Below, piece after piece: positions 22,949 to 34,689 of a stretch of 64,000 nucleotides of DNA. The translations under genes were made by a program, and so were the position numbers. This DNA is from Argyresthia goedartella (Eukaryota > Arthropoda > Insecta > Lepidoptera > Argyresthiidae). Location of the stretch: the NCBI GenBank assembly GCA_949825045.1, contig OX463813.1, positions 8,866,001-8,930,000 of the forward strand, given 5' to 3'. The notes under the pieces are model-generated. The model had not been told where the DNA came from and ran no database searches. It saw only the letters and a program-made list of their open reading frames with translations. Positions within the stretch are counted from its first letter, which is position 1; each line of letters starts with the position of its first letter.

Positions 22949-22980
22949 TTTCACTACACTGCTCGAGCAGTGGAGTGAAA
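22949..22980. repeat. Near-perfect 32-bp palindrome
   Basis: The arms TTTCACTACACTGCTC and GAGCAGTGGAGTGAAA pair at 15 of 16 positions with no loop. The inner 16 bp (CACTGCTCGAGCAGTG) are perfect. Confidence 0.85.
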
Positions 22981-23486
22981 GACAAATAACCCGACTGCAT
23001 TTTCTTTCAATACCACATACAATAGTACATTAAACACAAACTAAAAATCAATAAACCTAAGCTAAGGCAAAATAAAACATGAAACCGGGGCCCAATATAA
23101 TACAACCCACGATCCAAAATGTCTCAATTACAGTCGGTGGAGTCTAGACTAGAAATACCCACACAGACATAAGCTTCGGTAGTCCTTCGCTTGGAGACGA
23201 CCTTGAAGGTAGGGTTCGGCTCTTGAACTTGATTTCGTCTGTAGGGACTTCTAAGGGTGATATAAGGGGGTGGGGTAGTGCGGAATATGCGAAATAGGTG
23301 GAGGATAAATGGCTTCTAACTTACGAAAGGTGTCCTTAATTTGTTGGCATTGTTGTGAAACAAGAATGTGTTATTCGAGCATTTCTTTATGGTGATATTT
23401 TGGCTATTATTCCGTGGAAAGGCTAGGTGATATTTAATTAATTAAGGAAGAAGGCATAAGCATTCTCATTTTTTTTTACTTTATTA

Positions 23487-23823
23487 CTGTAGATATTTAC
23501 ATATACTTAGCAAACGTAATTTTTTGCCTCTTGTCTACATTGGACCACTGTGGGAGAAGCAAGGCGTAGAAACTTCCACAGATTGAATTTTAGATCTCTT
23601 TTAAAAATTGGTAATGCATAACTAATACATTAATTTTTTATTATTACGATTAATAAGCAGGAATAAATAATTACAAAATTATTGACAGCAAGGTCTGTGT
23701 TGAGCTAGATTAACCCCATACAGTCCCGTCTTTTAAGTAATCTCGAACATCGTAATATCCCTTTTTCGACAAAGTCGCATTAACATGCTTTTTAAATTGC
23801 TCAAATGGCAATTTCAAAATCAC
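23487..23823 (+). repeat. Family F repeat, uninterrupted copy
   Basis: It has CTGTAGATATTTACATATAC, AACGTAATTTTTTGCCTCTT, GGGAGAAGCAAGGCGTAG, AGATCTCTTTTAAAAATTGG, TGAGCTAGATTAACCC and TTGCTCAAATGGCAATTTCA. This is the order of 15136-15690 without the mariner-type insertion. Confidence 0.8.
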
Positions 23824-24569
23824 AATTCCACACATATATAATAGGCCACCCGTTAGTTTGATCGATTCTCGTCATATTGACAGAATACCATTCTATTTCT
23901 AATAGGAATATGCTCAAAATCGTCGCTGGCACTGTCAATTCCGATATAGTTATAAAAGAAAGAACTACCTAGAAAGTACTTGATACAGCTTACCCGAATA
24001 ATATGTCTGTGTGGGTATTTTGGTTTGCTGGAAGAGATCTCTTATTAGAGATAAGCTCGCCTTTGTACACTATTTTTATGTAAGTCTTGTTGTCCATATA
24101 TTAGTTGTGTGCAATACAGAAATTATGAATTATGAAAATAAGAATAATGATAAAACGATTTATTTTCTTTCAAGACTAGTTGATAATGTGTTCGCCTTAC
24201 TGAGGTTTCGTACACTTCAAGCCAATGCTTCGTACCCGACTACCCGTGACCTTCTTAAGACCCTTGTTTTTTGGGTCGCTAGACTTAGGTCAGGACGAAT
24301 TGTTCTAGTGACCTAATGACATGTAATTTTGAGGCCAACTAGGTTAAACAATTAACAGTTACATAAAACTTTTAAACGCCACAGAACCGCGTGTACTGAG
24401 TATGAACTGTTCTTGGCGAGAGAACTTTCAATATAAACCGATTTGATGTGAGCCTCTTTATTTTCACATCTCCATACTTTTCATCATCAGCTGATTGGCA
24501 TATAAAAGTGAAAAACAAAGTTGCTCTGATCCCCAGTGAAACACGATTTTTTTAAATCAGTTTTGAATT

Positions 24570-24914
24570 AATAATAATAATAATACCTTGGACACTATTG
24601 ATACACATTGATCTAGCCCCAAACTTGGATTCCCTGTAACTTGGGAACTAGAGAACGATTCACATACTTATATAGAACCTTTATTACCATAAATAAACAA
24701 AATATATGAATTAAAAATAAAATAGAAACTCTAAAAGAAACAACTACGCGAATAAACCACCCCGGGACAGATAAATATTATACTTTATTACCATAATACC
24801 CTAGACTAGGGTACAAACATCCGTTCTCATCAAAAAAAAATTGCCCCCACCGGGACTCGAACCCGGGACCCTTGGCTTCGTAGGAAGGGTCACTGCCGAC
24901 TCGGCCATTCGGGA
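24570..24914 (-). mobile_element. SINE family B, interrupted minus copy
   Basis: The reverse complement has the complete head (AATGGCCGAGTCGGCAGTGA; B box GGTTCGAGTCC) and the tail. About 93 bp of foreign AT-rich DNA (24677-24769) interrupt the TATATAGATAAATATT region. The insert starts with CTTTATTACCATAA, a 14-mer repeated just beyond it at about 24783, so it may be a small insertion with local duplication. Confidence 0.75.
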
Positions 24915-25283
24915 CGTCTATGCAAACTAGCGCCATTTAAGAAGAAGAATCGTCTCGATATTAAAATGGGTCCTACGTGTGGAGTAATCTGAAACAGATT
25001 CTTGTGCAAACCACATACAATAACGTCAAGCCATTTCCTGGACGTGGTGGCGATGGATCACACCATTGCATAATCGTTCTTGCCGATAAGCCGTAGATTC
25101 TTGGCCGAACGGTATTCGCACATCGGAAACGATCGTGCGGGCAGCAACATCTGGCTGAGACGGGCACTGGATGGGTGTCCGTTTCTATGTGGCGCTTGTT
25201 TCGGGCGCTTCCGTGTTTCGGATGAACGTTAAGCTGTATGTCCCGGCTACTATCGCTACTCTGTGGTAGTAGTCGTAAAGTGG

Positions 25284-25440
25284 GTCAGAGGGAGGCCCTA
25301 ATAGGGCAGCTTGAAAACATCTGACAGTAGGGTTGGCCTCTAGCCCGACGCCCCTCCATCAACCCGAACTGAGCCATCGTGGTGGAGTATGGCTCAATCT
25401 TACTCGTATCCGGGTACAGGCCCTTGCCCCTCAAGGCCAC
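25284..25440 (-). repeat. Family K repeat, copy 1
   Basis: The reverse complement shows GAGGGGCAAGGGCCTGTACC, CGGATACGAGTAAGATTGAG, CCATACTCCACCACGATGGC and TCAGTTCGGGTTGATGGAGG. The same series is on the plus strand at 34499-34625. Differences between the copies mostly change amino acids, so I read it as a non-coding dispersed repeat. Confidence 0.65.
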
Positions 25441-25990
25441 ATTATTATTATCATAAGTAAAATTATGCAAGGATTTGAATGAAATTAAATACAGTTAAGG
25501 AATTATAATAAGTGAAAGTGAAATATTTACTTAAAGACTGGGTGCAAGGACTAGAATCCGAAGCCGTCAAATTATTATAACAAAAAAAATCTGCATCATA
25601 AATAGCGAATAGTCTAAAATCACGTGCACATCACAAACCCTTCAAAGCTCCTCGGCCTTGCACCTCGAGTAATAAAACGGAGTTCTGAAGCTATTACAAT
25701 GCGCATCGCGATTCGCGACATTGAAGTTGCCATAGCAACGACACGAGTGTAGGAACGTGCGACGGTGGAGGCACGTGGATCGGCAAAGCATTGTTGCTAA
25801 TGAATGTACCTATGTGTCGCAGGGATATGATAAAATCTGGGACTTGATCGAATCCCCCCGGGAAATGATAAAATAATGACATGAAAAACAGATCTAGGGA
25901 TTTGACCAAATTCCTGAACTAAATCTAGTGATTTGGTCGAATCCTTGCACAATTTCAGTAAAATGACAAAATTACAGGCTGGTATTTAAC

Positions 25991-26223
25991 CGCATATCAA
26001 AAATACTGATTTGCGCAGCAAAAAAGGATCAGCAAAAACACTTTTTCTGTTTTTAATATTTTATGTGTACTCAAGTTACGTTTAAGTATTTTTTGTTGTT
26101 CTTGCATGTTCAACCTAACACGAAGGATAAAGGGGGCTTCGCTTACCTCCTTTACCCTTCACCTAAGCTACCGCAGCATTTTGCCTTGATATTTGCTATG
26201 CAAATCAGTATTTTTGATGTGCA
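25991..26223 (-). mobile_element. MITE family C, copy 2
   Basis: The plus-strand left end is CGCATATCAAAAATACTGAT and the right end TCAGTATTTTTGATGTGCAG. Between them the reverse cassette includes GTTCAACCTAACACGAAGGA, TAAAGGGGGCTTCGCT and TTCACCTAAGCTACCGCAGC. TTAA lies directly at the left boundary and next to the right one. Confidence 0.8.
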
Positions 26224-26890
26224 GTTTAATATTTCCCAAAAAAGAACGTCAGTTCTTTTTTCTTGTTTTTTGCGCCCACTTCTTCACCGCGGCGCCTAGT
26301 TTGTACTAGAATTTAGAGCCAAATTGGTTGCTATACTATAGGCCACTTTCTGTAAAAATACTAAAGTTAGGTTGTGTTATGTCACAACTTTATTTACTGT
26401 CTGGAGCCGAACGAAGCGGAGCGGGGCGAGGCTACCCCATGGTAGATTCACAGAACCGTATTGTTCGCTTATGTGGCTTTTATTTTCGACCAGCAATTAC
26501 ATACTAACTTTGTTTTTGTCTTTTCACTAAATCAGTTCCGGGATTTGGTTTCAACACCTATGTTAAAATCATGTCATTATTTCAAGGTATTCAAGTCCCT
26601 GATTTTATCAAATCCCTGCAACAAATATACTCGTAGAAGGGCCATCTGAATTTAAGATTGGTTTGTTTGGCACTGGCGGCTTCTTGAGATGTTAGAATTA
26701 ATTAATTTGTAACTAACTTCACAAGAAATGTACAACGAAAACTTGGGGACAACGGCAAACTTTCCGGAAAAAGTTATCGTCGGAATCGGCGTTTCTTCGC
26801 ATATTGTTTTTAAATTGAGATATATCGCTTACATAAATCCATTCGACATCTAATACCAATTGACGATGGTTGCTTTGAGCTTGGGTCTCG

Positions 26891-27050
26891 CAGTCGCAAC
26901 GCACAACGCTGCAGTATGCGTTATGCGGCGCCGGACACGTAATCGATTGGTCTGTTGTTACGCTGAACACGCGTCGGCGGCGACGAACAAAATCAAGACG
27001 CTCTGCGGCGGCGTAGCGTAACGCATACCGCAGCGCAGTGCGTTGCGTTC
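26891..27050. mobile_element. GC-rich MITE of about 160 bp
   Basis: The left arm GTCGCAACGCACAACGCTGC then AGTATGCGTTATGC, and the right arm (reverse complement CGCAACGCACTGCGCTGC, GGTATGCGTTACGC), form imperfect inverted repeats around a CG-rich centre. Open frames across it (including one of 137 codons on the minus strand) are by-products of this composition. Confidence 0.6.
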
Positions 27051-27129
27051 GAGAGACTCTAGCTTTAGGCTTTGTTCCCACTATGACTGACAGTGAGCGC
27101 CGATTGTTTCGTTTATATAAGCTATGGAC

Positions 27130-27570
27130 CATGTAATGAATCGGCCATTATAAACAATGCCCGCGCAATTTGAATAATGCCCAAAATGAGAGGGCCGTGT
27201 GATGACAACTCTTAGAATAATAAAATCGCCCGGGCATATTATATAATGCCCATCATCTATTGGGCAGAACAATGTTTCTTTTCATTGGTACTCTGCTGCC
27301 CTATGATAATATTGTTGTTCTTACATGTTCAACGTAACGCGGAGGGTAAAGCTCACCCCCTTTACCCTTCACCTAAGCTACCGCAGTGATTTCCCTGATA
27401 TGATATCTGTGTTATCATATCACATTGCCCGAAACCCACATGGCAATATTCATAATGTCTGGGCAAAGTGATAAATAAGGAAGTTCAAGTTATAATCATT
27501 CACTTTGCCCAAAGCAGTTTGTCATTATTCATAATGTCCGGGCTTTGTTCATAATGCCCGGATTTATCAC
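27130..27570. mobile_element. Family M repeat, ATAATGCCC motifs around the core
   Basis: Repeated motifs of the type CATTATAAACAATGCCCGCG, GAATAATGCCC, CCCGGGCATTATT-like and TTCATAATGCCCGG occur in both orientations across the stretch. At 27310-27420 the reverse of the shared cassette appears: TTGTTCTTACATGTTCAACG, then TTTACCCTTCACCTAAGCTA and CCGCAGTGATTTCCCTGATA. The outer boundaries are uncertain. Confidence 0.45.
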
Positions 27571-27822
27571 TTTGTCTCAAGACATGTCTAGAGGTGTGTC
27601 TAAATTTACAAGGAAGCGTGAAAGTCGGCTGCTCACTGGCTGAGTAATAGGAACAAAGCCTTTACTTTCCACGTGGAAAGGAAATCGTAGAAAAAGGTAA
27701 AAAACTCACCGTCCATTGTACGAAGTTACTGTTTGATTTTATTTTTGGGGTTGTGACAAACCACGCGTTTCTCGAAATCACGCGGCACGGCCGAAAGTCT
27801 ATTGTAGATTGGGAATTATTAA

Positions 27823-28000
27823 ACTGCACATATAAAAATACTGATTTGCACAGCAAATATCAGGGCAAAATGCAGCGGTAGCTTAGGTGAAGGGTAAAGA
27901 GGGTGGGTGAGCGAAGCGAAGCCCCCTTTATCCTTCGTTGAACATGCAACAACAAAAAATACTTAAAACATAAATTTAAGTACACAAAAAATATTTTTTA
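27823..28000 (+). mobile_element. MITE family C, 3'-truncated copy
   Basis: TTAA is followed by ACTGCACATATAAAAATACT, then TGCAGCGGTAGCTTAGGTGA, GAGCGAAGCGAAGCCCCCTT and AACATGCAACAACAAAAAAT. The right terminal repeat is missing. It lies about 400 bp from the core-bearing family M segment. Confidence 0.75.
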
Positions 28001-29507
28001 TGTATGTGTACTTAAGTGTATTTATATTGTATATGTCTTGTTGCCTAGGAACGTTTAGACAACTCGTTAAACGTTTCGTTCACTCACTTGTCTGACGGAA
28101 CTCTAGCGACTTGGTTAAACGTCGGTCTTTAATTAACGGTGTTAGTTAAGAGGGTTAAGAGTCTGATTTAACCAACTAACTGCGACAGAACTACTAGCGG
28201 CGCGCATTTTCCCGCATAGGGTGGCAAGGCACCAATGGGCCATGCCTAGCCACCTTATCCAGATATTCAATGCTCATTTTTTTGCGTAATAGAACTTCGT
28301 AGTTTGAGGTTACAAGAAATGAGACTTAGAAATCAGAAACGTGTAAACTTTCGTCTCGCACGTAAATTGCAAGATTACGTAAAAACAAGAACAAACGTGC
28401 GAACACTTATTCTAGCATCAACACGCACGAAAATGGCGACTCCAAACTATTTCGAAGTTGTTCGAAAATATTATTTTACGCAGAATCTGTGAGACTGTAA
28501 ACAATGCATCTTTGCATGCTGCGTATGAGGTCAAAGTCGCTTTGTTTGTATTTGTTCTACGAATATACCATACATACATATCTACAATACTGAAGTACCG
28601 ATATAGACGATACTATTGTCTACTCCCTATAAACAGACGCTTGTCTAATAGTCAGACATTTACAACAAACAAGCCAAGTAGTAGTTTTTACGAGAGAATT
28701 TATGTTAATCTCCTCCGGCGTTTAGAAACATCTAGAAATATTTGCTCATAGCCAATCGGTCGTTGACCTCGTGACGTTTATGCAACGTCTTGATACTGAC
28801 CTACACACGGTCAAACGTGAATAAATTTTCTGTAATAATCACCAAAAATACATAAACCACTATGGATGTATGGTGCATACAAAACTCCATGGCAGCCGAG
28901 GTAACTGCCCCTAAATGACGAACATCTGCCCGCTTTGATAGAAAAAACTACACCACCTGGCCTGGCAGTGGAATTTCAAACCAGTTGGATAGACCTCTGA
29001 GTGGTTTCACTTATATTCCAACGGGAGGTCATGCTACGCTGCGCTTGCACAGGTGGTGATGTGAGCGCGAAAAGTTGGATTTTGACGTGCGTGCCGCGTG
29101 TGTGCATTCATTTCGCATTTAGACACGCAAGAGGACGGACGTAAGTTCTGAACGTTACACGCAATATTGATGTATCGCCGGACCATTTTGGAGAGTGCTT
29201 TCCTTAGCTGGTCACCGTTACTGTATTCAAATGGGGTACAATATCATACGACTCACTCAATAAATTCATTCTATCTATCGATTTGTTTTAAATCTAGTTT
29301 AGTCCAAAACGGCTTGCGTTCTGAGCCACTTTCCGACCCAATATTCTTGCAATTAATTCCAAAAGTGGAACGCCGTGGTCTGGTTTGAAAGTACGAGCAG
29401 TTATTGAGGAATGCTATAAGGAAAATGATCATTAAAAAAGAGGGTTCATTATCATCATAGTCATGCCGTTAGCCGAAATCGAGATACCTTATATTTAGAC
29501 AAGGCTA

Positions 29508-29620
29508 AGTACACGACGCTTCACGAATTATGAGCGGTGGCCTTGAATGCGCAGTAGTTATTTTGTAATACCTGGCAGTAAGCCCCGCCATTTCTGAGGC
29601 GACCTATAACCGAATAATAA
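29508..29620 (+). repeat. Family E element, diverged copy
   Basis: CTTCACGAATTATGAGCGGT, GGCCTTGAATGCGCAGTAGT, GGCAGTAAGCCCCGCCA and TTTCTGAGG follow the order of 33941-34064. The outer repeats have decayed. Confidence 0.6.
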
Positions 29621-29935
29621 CCTCTCGTTAAATTAGGATACATTTACAGAGCTATCGAATTCAAATTCCAAAATACAAAGCAGATATGGTTGCTCAAATT
29701 AGCCGCTATTAACTTTCTTTTACCTAAAAGTCGTTTGGAAATGATACCCTGATTATTTCCGCGAAACGTTCAATGATTTTGTAGAGATTTGTAGAAGAAA
29801 CTACATTATAGAGAGCAGTCTAAGAGTTTTGTCAGGCGCTCTTGGAATGCTCTCAATAATGTGGTTTCATATACAAACTCCAATAGGTCTCCAAGGGTTA
29901 ACGAGCTGAACAAAGCTATATTTAGACAGAAGCTA

Positions 29936-30804
29936 CAAAAAACCGGCCAAGTGCGCGTCGGACTTCGCACATTAGGGTTCCGTAATAAATTTAGAATAAA
30001 AGCCAAAAATAATAAATTAGGAAGGTACTCACTTCCCATGCATTCGCACATTAGGGTTCCGTAATAAATTTAGAATAAAAGCCAAAAATAATAAATTAGG
30101 AAGGTACTCACTTCCCATACACCTGATACACATAGCCAAAATATCACTATCATTCTTCACCAGCAAATAATTACTTTGTTTTTCATAGTGTTTCTATGAA
30201 TTACAAAGTTATATTTGCGGTTTTTAATAAATGTTTTATATCTTAAAAACTGCTTATTTTATTTTTTTCCAACCAATTTTCGTTGAAAACGTTTAATGAG
30301 GTACACAACTTTTTTTTATTTATTTTCTACTCTCTTACTTTAAAAGTTAGAGGGGGGCGGGAGGACATTTTTTTTCCAATTTGGAAGGGGCTGCCTCTTT
30401 AACGATTTACTTTGAGGAAAAATGGTTTCAGGAACCTCAACGCAATTTTTAAAAACCTAAAACTATAGACCCCACACATAAAGGTTTGATGAAAAACATA
30501 TTTTTTGGTGAGCCCCCCTTAATATTCATTTTCTCAATCTTTGTATAAAATCGTAAAGCATTTCACAGAATACATCTACATACCAAGTTTCAACTGTGTA
30601 GCCCTGATAGGTTCGGAATAAAGTTGCTGAGACCTACGGATGGACAGACGAAACTAAATAAGGGTGAGACCTACGGATGGACAGACGAAACTAAATAAGG
30701 GTGAGACCTACGGATGGACAGACGAAACTAAATAAGGGTGAGACCTACGGATGGACAGACGAAAGTAAATAAGGGTTCCTTGTTTCTCTACGGAATCCTA
30801 AAAA
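29936..30804 (-). repeat. Family J repeat, long copy with two tandem arrays
   Basis: The left end reads AAAAAACCGGCCAAGTGCGC and GTCGGACTTCGCACATTAGG; the right end reads CTACGGAATCCTAAAAAC. These are the two conserved ends of this lepidopteran repeat, here on the minus strand. A 79-bp unit is duplicated (29966-30044 and 30045-30118, the second shorter), and a 37-bp unit is present four times at 30629-30776. No coding region is preserved. Confidence 0.7.
30629..30776. repeat. Tandem array, 37 bp x 4
   Basis: Four head-to-tail units begin GAGACCTACGGATGGACAGA and end AAATAAGGGT. The first three are identical and the fourth has one substitution (AAAGT for AAACT). There are no spacers. Confidence 0.95.
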
Positions 30805-31235
30805 CTGACGCTGCATGAATGCATCGATAAGTAACACAAACAAGTCATACAACGGACTGAGACATATGACTATAACACGGCCATATCATCTGTGCACCTC
30901 TTTGGAATGCAATAGCCCTAAAGCGTAAAAATTACGTCACGAATCCACGCGCACAGATATTGTGACCATCAAAGGCATTTTTATATAGAGATATGCGACA
31001 GATTTTCATCATTGATTTAAATATGTTTTAGTAACACTGCCAGATAATAGCACTGAATATGTAGATAACAGATGAACACATTGGGTTGTGATAAGAATTG
31101 TGACTTCTAACGGCCATTTGGTAAACAATGTACATTATCTCTTACAAATCAATAATGATCTCTTATTCTCTTCCCAACCAATGAGATGTCCCAGGTTTTT
31201 TTTATGAAACCGGCTGATCTTATGACAGTTAATGC

Positions 31236-31319
31236 CACGGACGGTTCAGTGGCTAAAATACTGAAGCAAATGCATTTACGAGATTAGACTTCTCGAGAGC
31301 CTATCACCAGATGCCATGA
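31236..31319 (+). pseudogene. Ty3/gypsy-like reverse transcriptase remnant
   Basis: A short plus-strand reading (31263-31316) gives ...ANAFTRLDFSRAYHQMP followed by a stop. LDFSRAYHQMP is typical of the first conserved block of Ty3/gypsy-type reverse transcriptases. A possible LDDIMG hexapeptide lies further on near 31475 but has no supporting context. No LTR, integrase or protease is recognisable, so this is at best a scrap of an old retroelement. Confidence 0.35.
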
Positions 31320-32045
31320 CAAAAAAATACTTTTCAAATACGTGCTTAGTTTTATAGATAAGATTATCTGTATAACTAAGCATGATGTTTGGGTCGCGTA
31401 CGTCCCCAAACATGTGGTCAACTAGTGATAGCGGATGAATAAAGGCTTTCAACGAATAGATTAGTTGTTTTTGGACGATATCATGGGCTTTGGGTTATAT
31501 GCAGCCCTGACGGGAATGGCACCCAATGTCAAAAGCTCATTGCAGATGCCGCTGATGTAGTTAGAGGCTTTCTATCTGTCTAATATGTCAAATTATATTT
31601 ACTTCTTAAATGGCAAATAACAAAACCTTTAAAAGGTAAACACTACGGTACCGTTTGGGACACTCCTGCACTGCTGTCCATCTCGCAAAAATTTGGATAA
31701 GGGATTCATCATGATGTCAATGTGGCCTGGCTGACGGTACTCCTGATCATTTGTTCTTTGAATGCCCTATCAATCATACTTCCCTTTACGATCTCCTCCC
31801 TCCGAAATTCCCTCGTCCTGTCAATCTAAACTTCCTTCTCACCTTATCTCACCCATCCTCTGTCAATTGACTTAACAAATTTATATCTACCAACCATATT
31901 AAATAATTATAGTCTCAACCTAAAGTTCTGTTTTAGTGATTTCCTATTGTGCAGGTCTCATCACGTGACATTGGCGAAATTATTGTGGCAACACACGATA
32001 GAAGCCATAACCAAAAAACTTAACTTAACTGAAATATGTGGCGTG

Positions 32046-32110
32046 CTAACCTCATTTGAGATTAATTTTGCCAGTGTCAAGTGTATTTGACAGATCACGT
32101 GACGTGTTTG
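32046..32110 (-). repeat. Unnamed repeat family P, copy 1
   Basis: The reverse complement reads ACGTGATCTGTCAAATACAC, TTGACACTGGCAAAATTAAT and CTCAAATGAGGTTAGCACGC. Matching series are on the plus strand at 38838-38905 and 57846-57915. Confidence 0.65.
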
Positions 32111-33940
32111 AACCTAGCCTCAGATGAATGAAACTCTTTGCCGTTAACTACGTCAGCAAGCGGGAGCAAAAGCGGGTGTAGGTGCCATTGGCAGCAGTAT
32201 AGAATTATATTAGACACAATCAAACAAAAATATGACACATCAAGTGATTGATACTCGTAACTCTGTAAGCACGTCATCTGCTACCAGATTTAAATTACAT
32301 TAATTACATTAATTAAACCTTTATTGAAATTGTGTAACAAATAGTGAATTACGACAAATTCACTATGAAAGAGCACCTCACAGAAATACCAATATCGTAC
32401 ATTTAATTATTTTTTGCGCACGTAAATGACTGATGCAGTTAACAAATTTTTGCGTTTGATGCCGCGTTCAATGGAAATAGCCTAGCAAAGAAACTTTATC
32501 ACCTGGAAGATGAAACTCCTGAGTTCGAATTTAGATATATTTTGCAGACTAGAATTTCTATGACACGATTAGTCTAACTTAGTGAGGTAGTGTAATGTCA
32601 TTGATGAGTAATTAATTTTCTACTATACTGGGATTGTTTTTAGGTTAGATCTGTCGCTAAGAGCATTAACCTCCGTCTATTTTTTATATCAGATCGGGCG
32701 GTAATCTCTAGTGGCTTGTACAATGAACCTGTGAATTTCTGGGTAAGTAACAAATAACTACCATGTTCGACTTAAAAACAGTCAACCATGTGTAGATGTT
32801 TCCACAAAACAAACACAATCTTCAGGCCTCTTAGACGCCCACGATTAGACAATAAATTTGCATGACAGGAGGCCAGCCCATCGCCTATTTAAAGGGGGTT
32901 AAATCAACACTGAACTAATTGCAAGCCACCAAAAGTACCAGGGTGACAAAGGTCGCAAGCGGTAAGGACGGGTGAAAGACCTGGCGCCGTTACGCGCCAG
33001 ATTCGGCGGTTCGATGACCCGGCTGAACGTCCTGCCCTAAGCGTCCCACGTGCCTCTGCGCTCCTGGTACTCTGAGCGAATTTCTTTTGGTTACTAATGT
33101 GATTAAGTCAAGGAATCTGATGTTAAAATGAATTAACAGCATGATTTTAGCTTGCTCTCTTCTTTGGAAGATGGGATCTTATCATAATGGGAAGTGGTCG
33201 AAATGGACCTTATGGGATATGCTATTTAGAAAACTTCTACCTTTCAGATGTGCTTAAATTTTATTTTGCCTATTAGATATGCTTTAAGGACTCACCTCCC
33301 ATGGCATTTGTAGAAATGCAATTTCCCGTTATAAGTTTTGAATTTTATTACTAAATATTCTATCATTCATCATCGACAGCTTGTTTCCGCCCACTGCTTG
33401 CTATAAGCTCCTCCTTTTTGGACGGGTTTCCCCGCGATATTGAACGTATAAGCTTATGGAAAATATTTGGATGTACTGTAAAAGATACATCTCGATCGAG
33501 TACAACCCAACAAAGGTTGAAATTTTTTTCTGTTCGGCGTTGGACCTTTCCCGTCTCCAATATCACGTAGTGATATTGTAGTTTAACATTTAACACATCC
33601 TCCTATAGGTATATATTATCTTGGGCTACAATTTGAAATACAATATAAAATAGATTAGTCATATAAAAGCCACTCTTAAATGCTGCCACAGACAAGACTA
33701 CACCGTAAATTAATAATTGTACATTCAGCAAGGTTTGTTCACCTGTACGCCAATTAACTTTGCGGCGTCCTTAATATTTACAACTTAAGACGCAAAATGG
33801 CGGAACGATGTAGACTGGAGATGGATGGATGGATAATATTTCGCGTTCAGTTTATTAGAAGTGCATACATTGACTGACTGTAACTTAACTTTTAAAAGAA
33901 TAAAAATCGGATAAGAATGTAAGGCCTTCCGCACATGGTA

Positions 33941-34064
33941 TACGTCGCGCCACGAGTTATGAGCGGTGGCCTTGAATGCGCAGTAGTCACTTTTTAATAC
34001 CTGTACATATGCGCAGTAATTCCCGCCAACGTCGCCCAGCGCTCTTAATTCGTGGCGCGAGTAC
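33941..34064 (+). mobile_element. Family E MITE, complete 124-bp copy
   Basis: The left end TACGTCGCGCCACGAGTTAT then GAGCG, and the right end GCTCTTAATTCGTGGCGCGA then GTAC, are inverted repeats. Inside are GGCCTTGAATGCGCAGTAGT and GCGCAGTAATTCCCGCCA, a second inverted pair around TGCGCAGTA. The 734-bp element at 58017-58750 has the same ends. Confidence 0.75.
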
Positions 34065-34358
34065 CCATATATTTATTTTATTAATTTATTTTATTTTTAT
34101 TTGCAGGATCGATAATTATGTTTCTTTTTGTCGCTTCAGTTTTTTTTATGGCGGGTATATGGGGTTACAAAGTTATTGGTGCTGCTACTTTCATACTCCA
34201 TGTACCTAACCATGTGCATTCATAAGCTTGCATGTGACATTGAAAGAAAATTCAGTCGGTTTATTGGTCTTTAAATAATAATAATTTCGCTTGCTCATAC
34301 GATAAACTTCAAGTGGGTGGGGCGGAGGTGTGAGAGGGCGGAAGTGAATAAACTATAG

Positions 34359-34376
34359 ATATATATATATATATAT
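34359..34376. repeat. (AT)n microsatellite
   Basis: Nine uninterrupted AT dinucleotides. Confidence 0.9.
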
Positions 34377-34498
34377 GTAAAAATAATAGTGAAAAAACAC
34401 GCAAACTGTGCTGCCACCCCCTAAGGGAAAAGGCTTCACGGAAATATCGAGTCTTAAAAAGAAAGAAATACCAGAGCTCAACATCAGAGCCTATAGAA

Positions 34499-34625
34499 TA
34501 AATAAATGTAGCCCATCAATGTCCTCGCCGAGGGGCACAGACCTTTACCCGGATACGAGTAAGATTGAGCCATACTCCATCACGCTGGCTCAGTACGGGT
34601 TGATAGAGGGGTTCGACGCCTACTA
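34499..34625 (+). repeat. Family K repeat, copy 2
   Basis: TCGCCGAGGGGCACAGACCT, TTACCCGGATACGAGTAAGA, TTGAGCCATACTCCATCACG and CTGGCTCAGTACGGGTTGAT match the inverted copy at 25284-25440. Confidence 0.65.
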
Positions 34626-34689
34626 CTATGTATGTCAACCGAAACACGGAAAGTCCGATAATGTCCTTGACATAAGTTAATTATCTCAT

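Noticed and set aside
26719..27132. A 137-codon open frame on the minus strand
   Set aside because: It runs through the inverted arms of a GC-rich MITE, shows no domain, and has an Arg-rich composition explained by the repeat.
30629..30776. Regular 37-bp repeats suggesting a CRISPR array
   Set aside because: The units are directly adjacent with no spacers, and this is an animal genome.
33363..33596. A 77-codon minus-strand frame (MLNVKLQYHYVILETGKVQR...)
   Set aside because: The composition looks somewhat coding, but there is no splice support, no phase match to JIL-1 and no family recognised. A protein search would be needed before calling it.
34408..34680. The peptide LYPDTSKIEPYS encoded in both family K copies (with 25285-25470)
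   Set aside because: The two copies are similar as DNA and most differences change the amino acid, so there is no evidence of selection on a protein.
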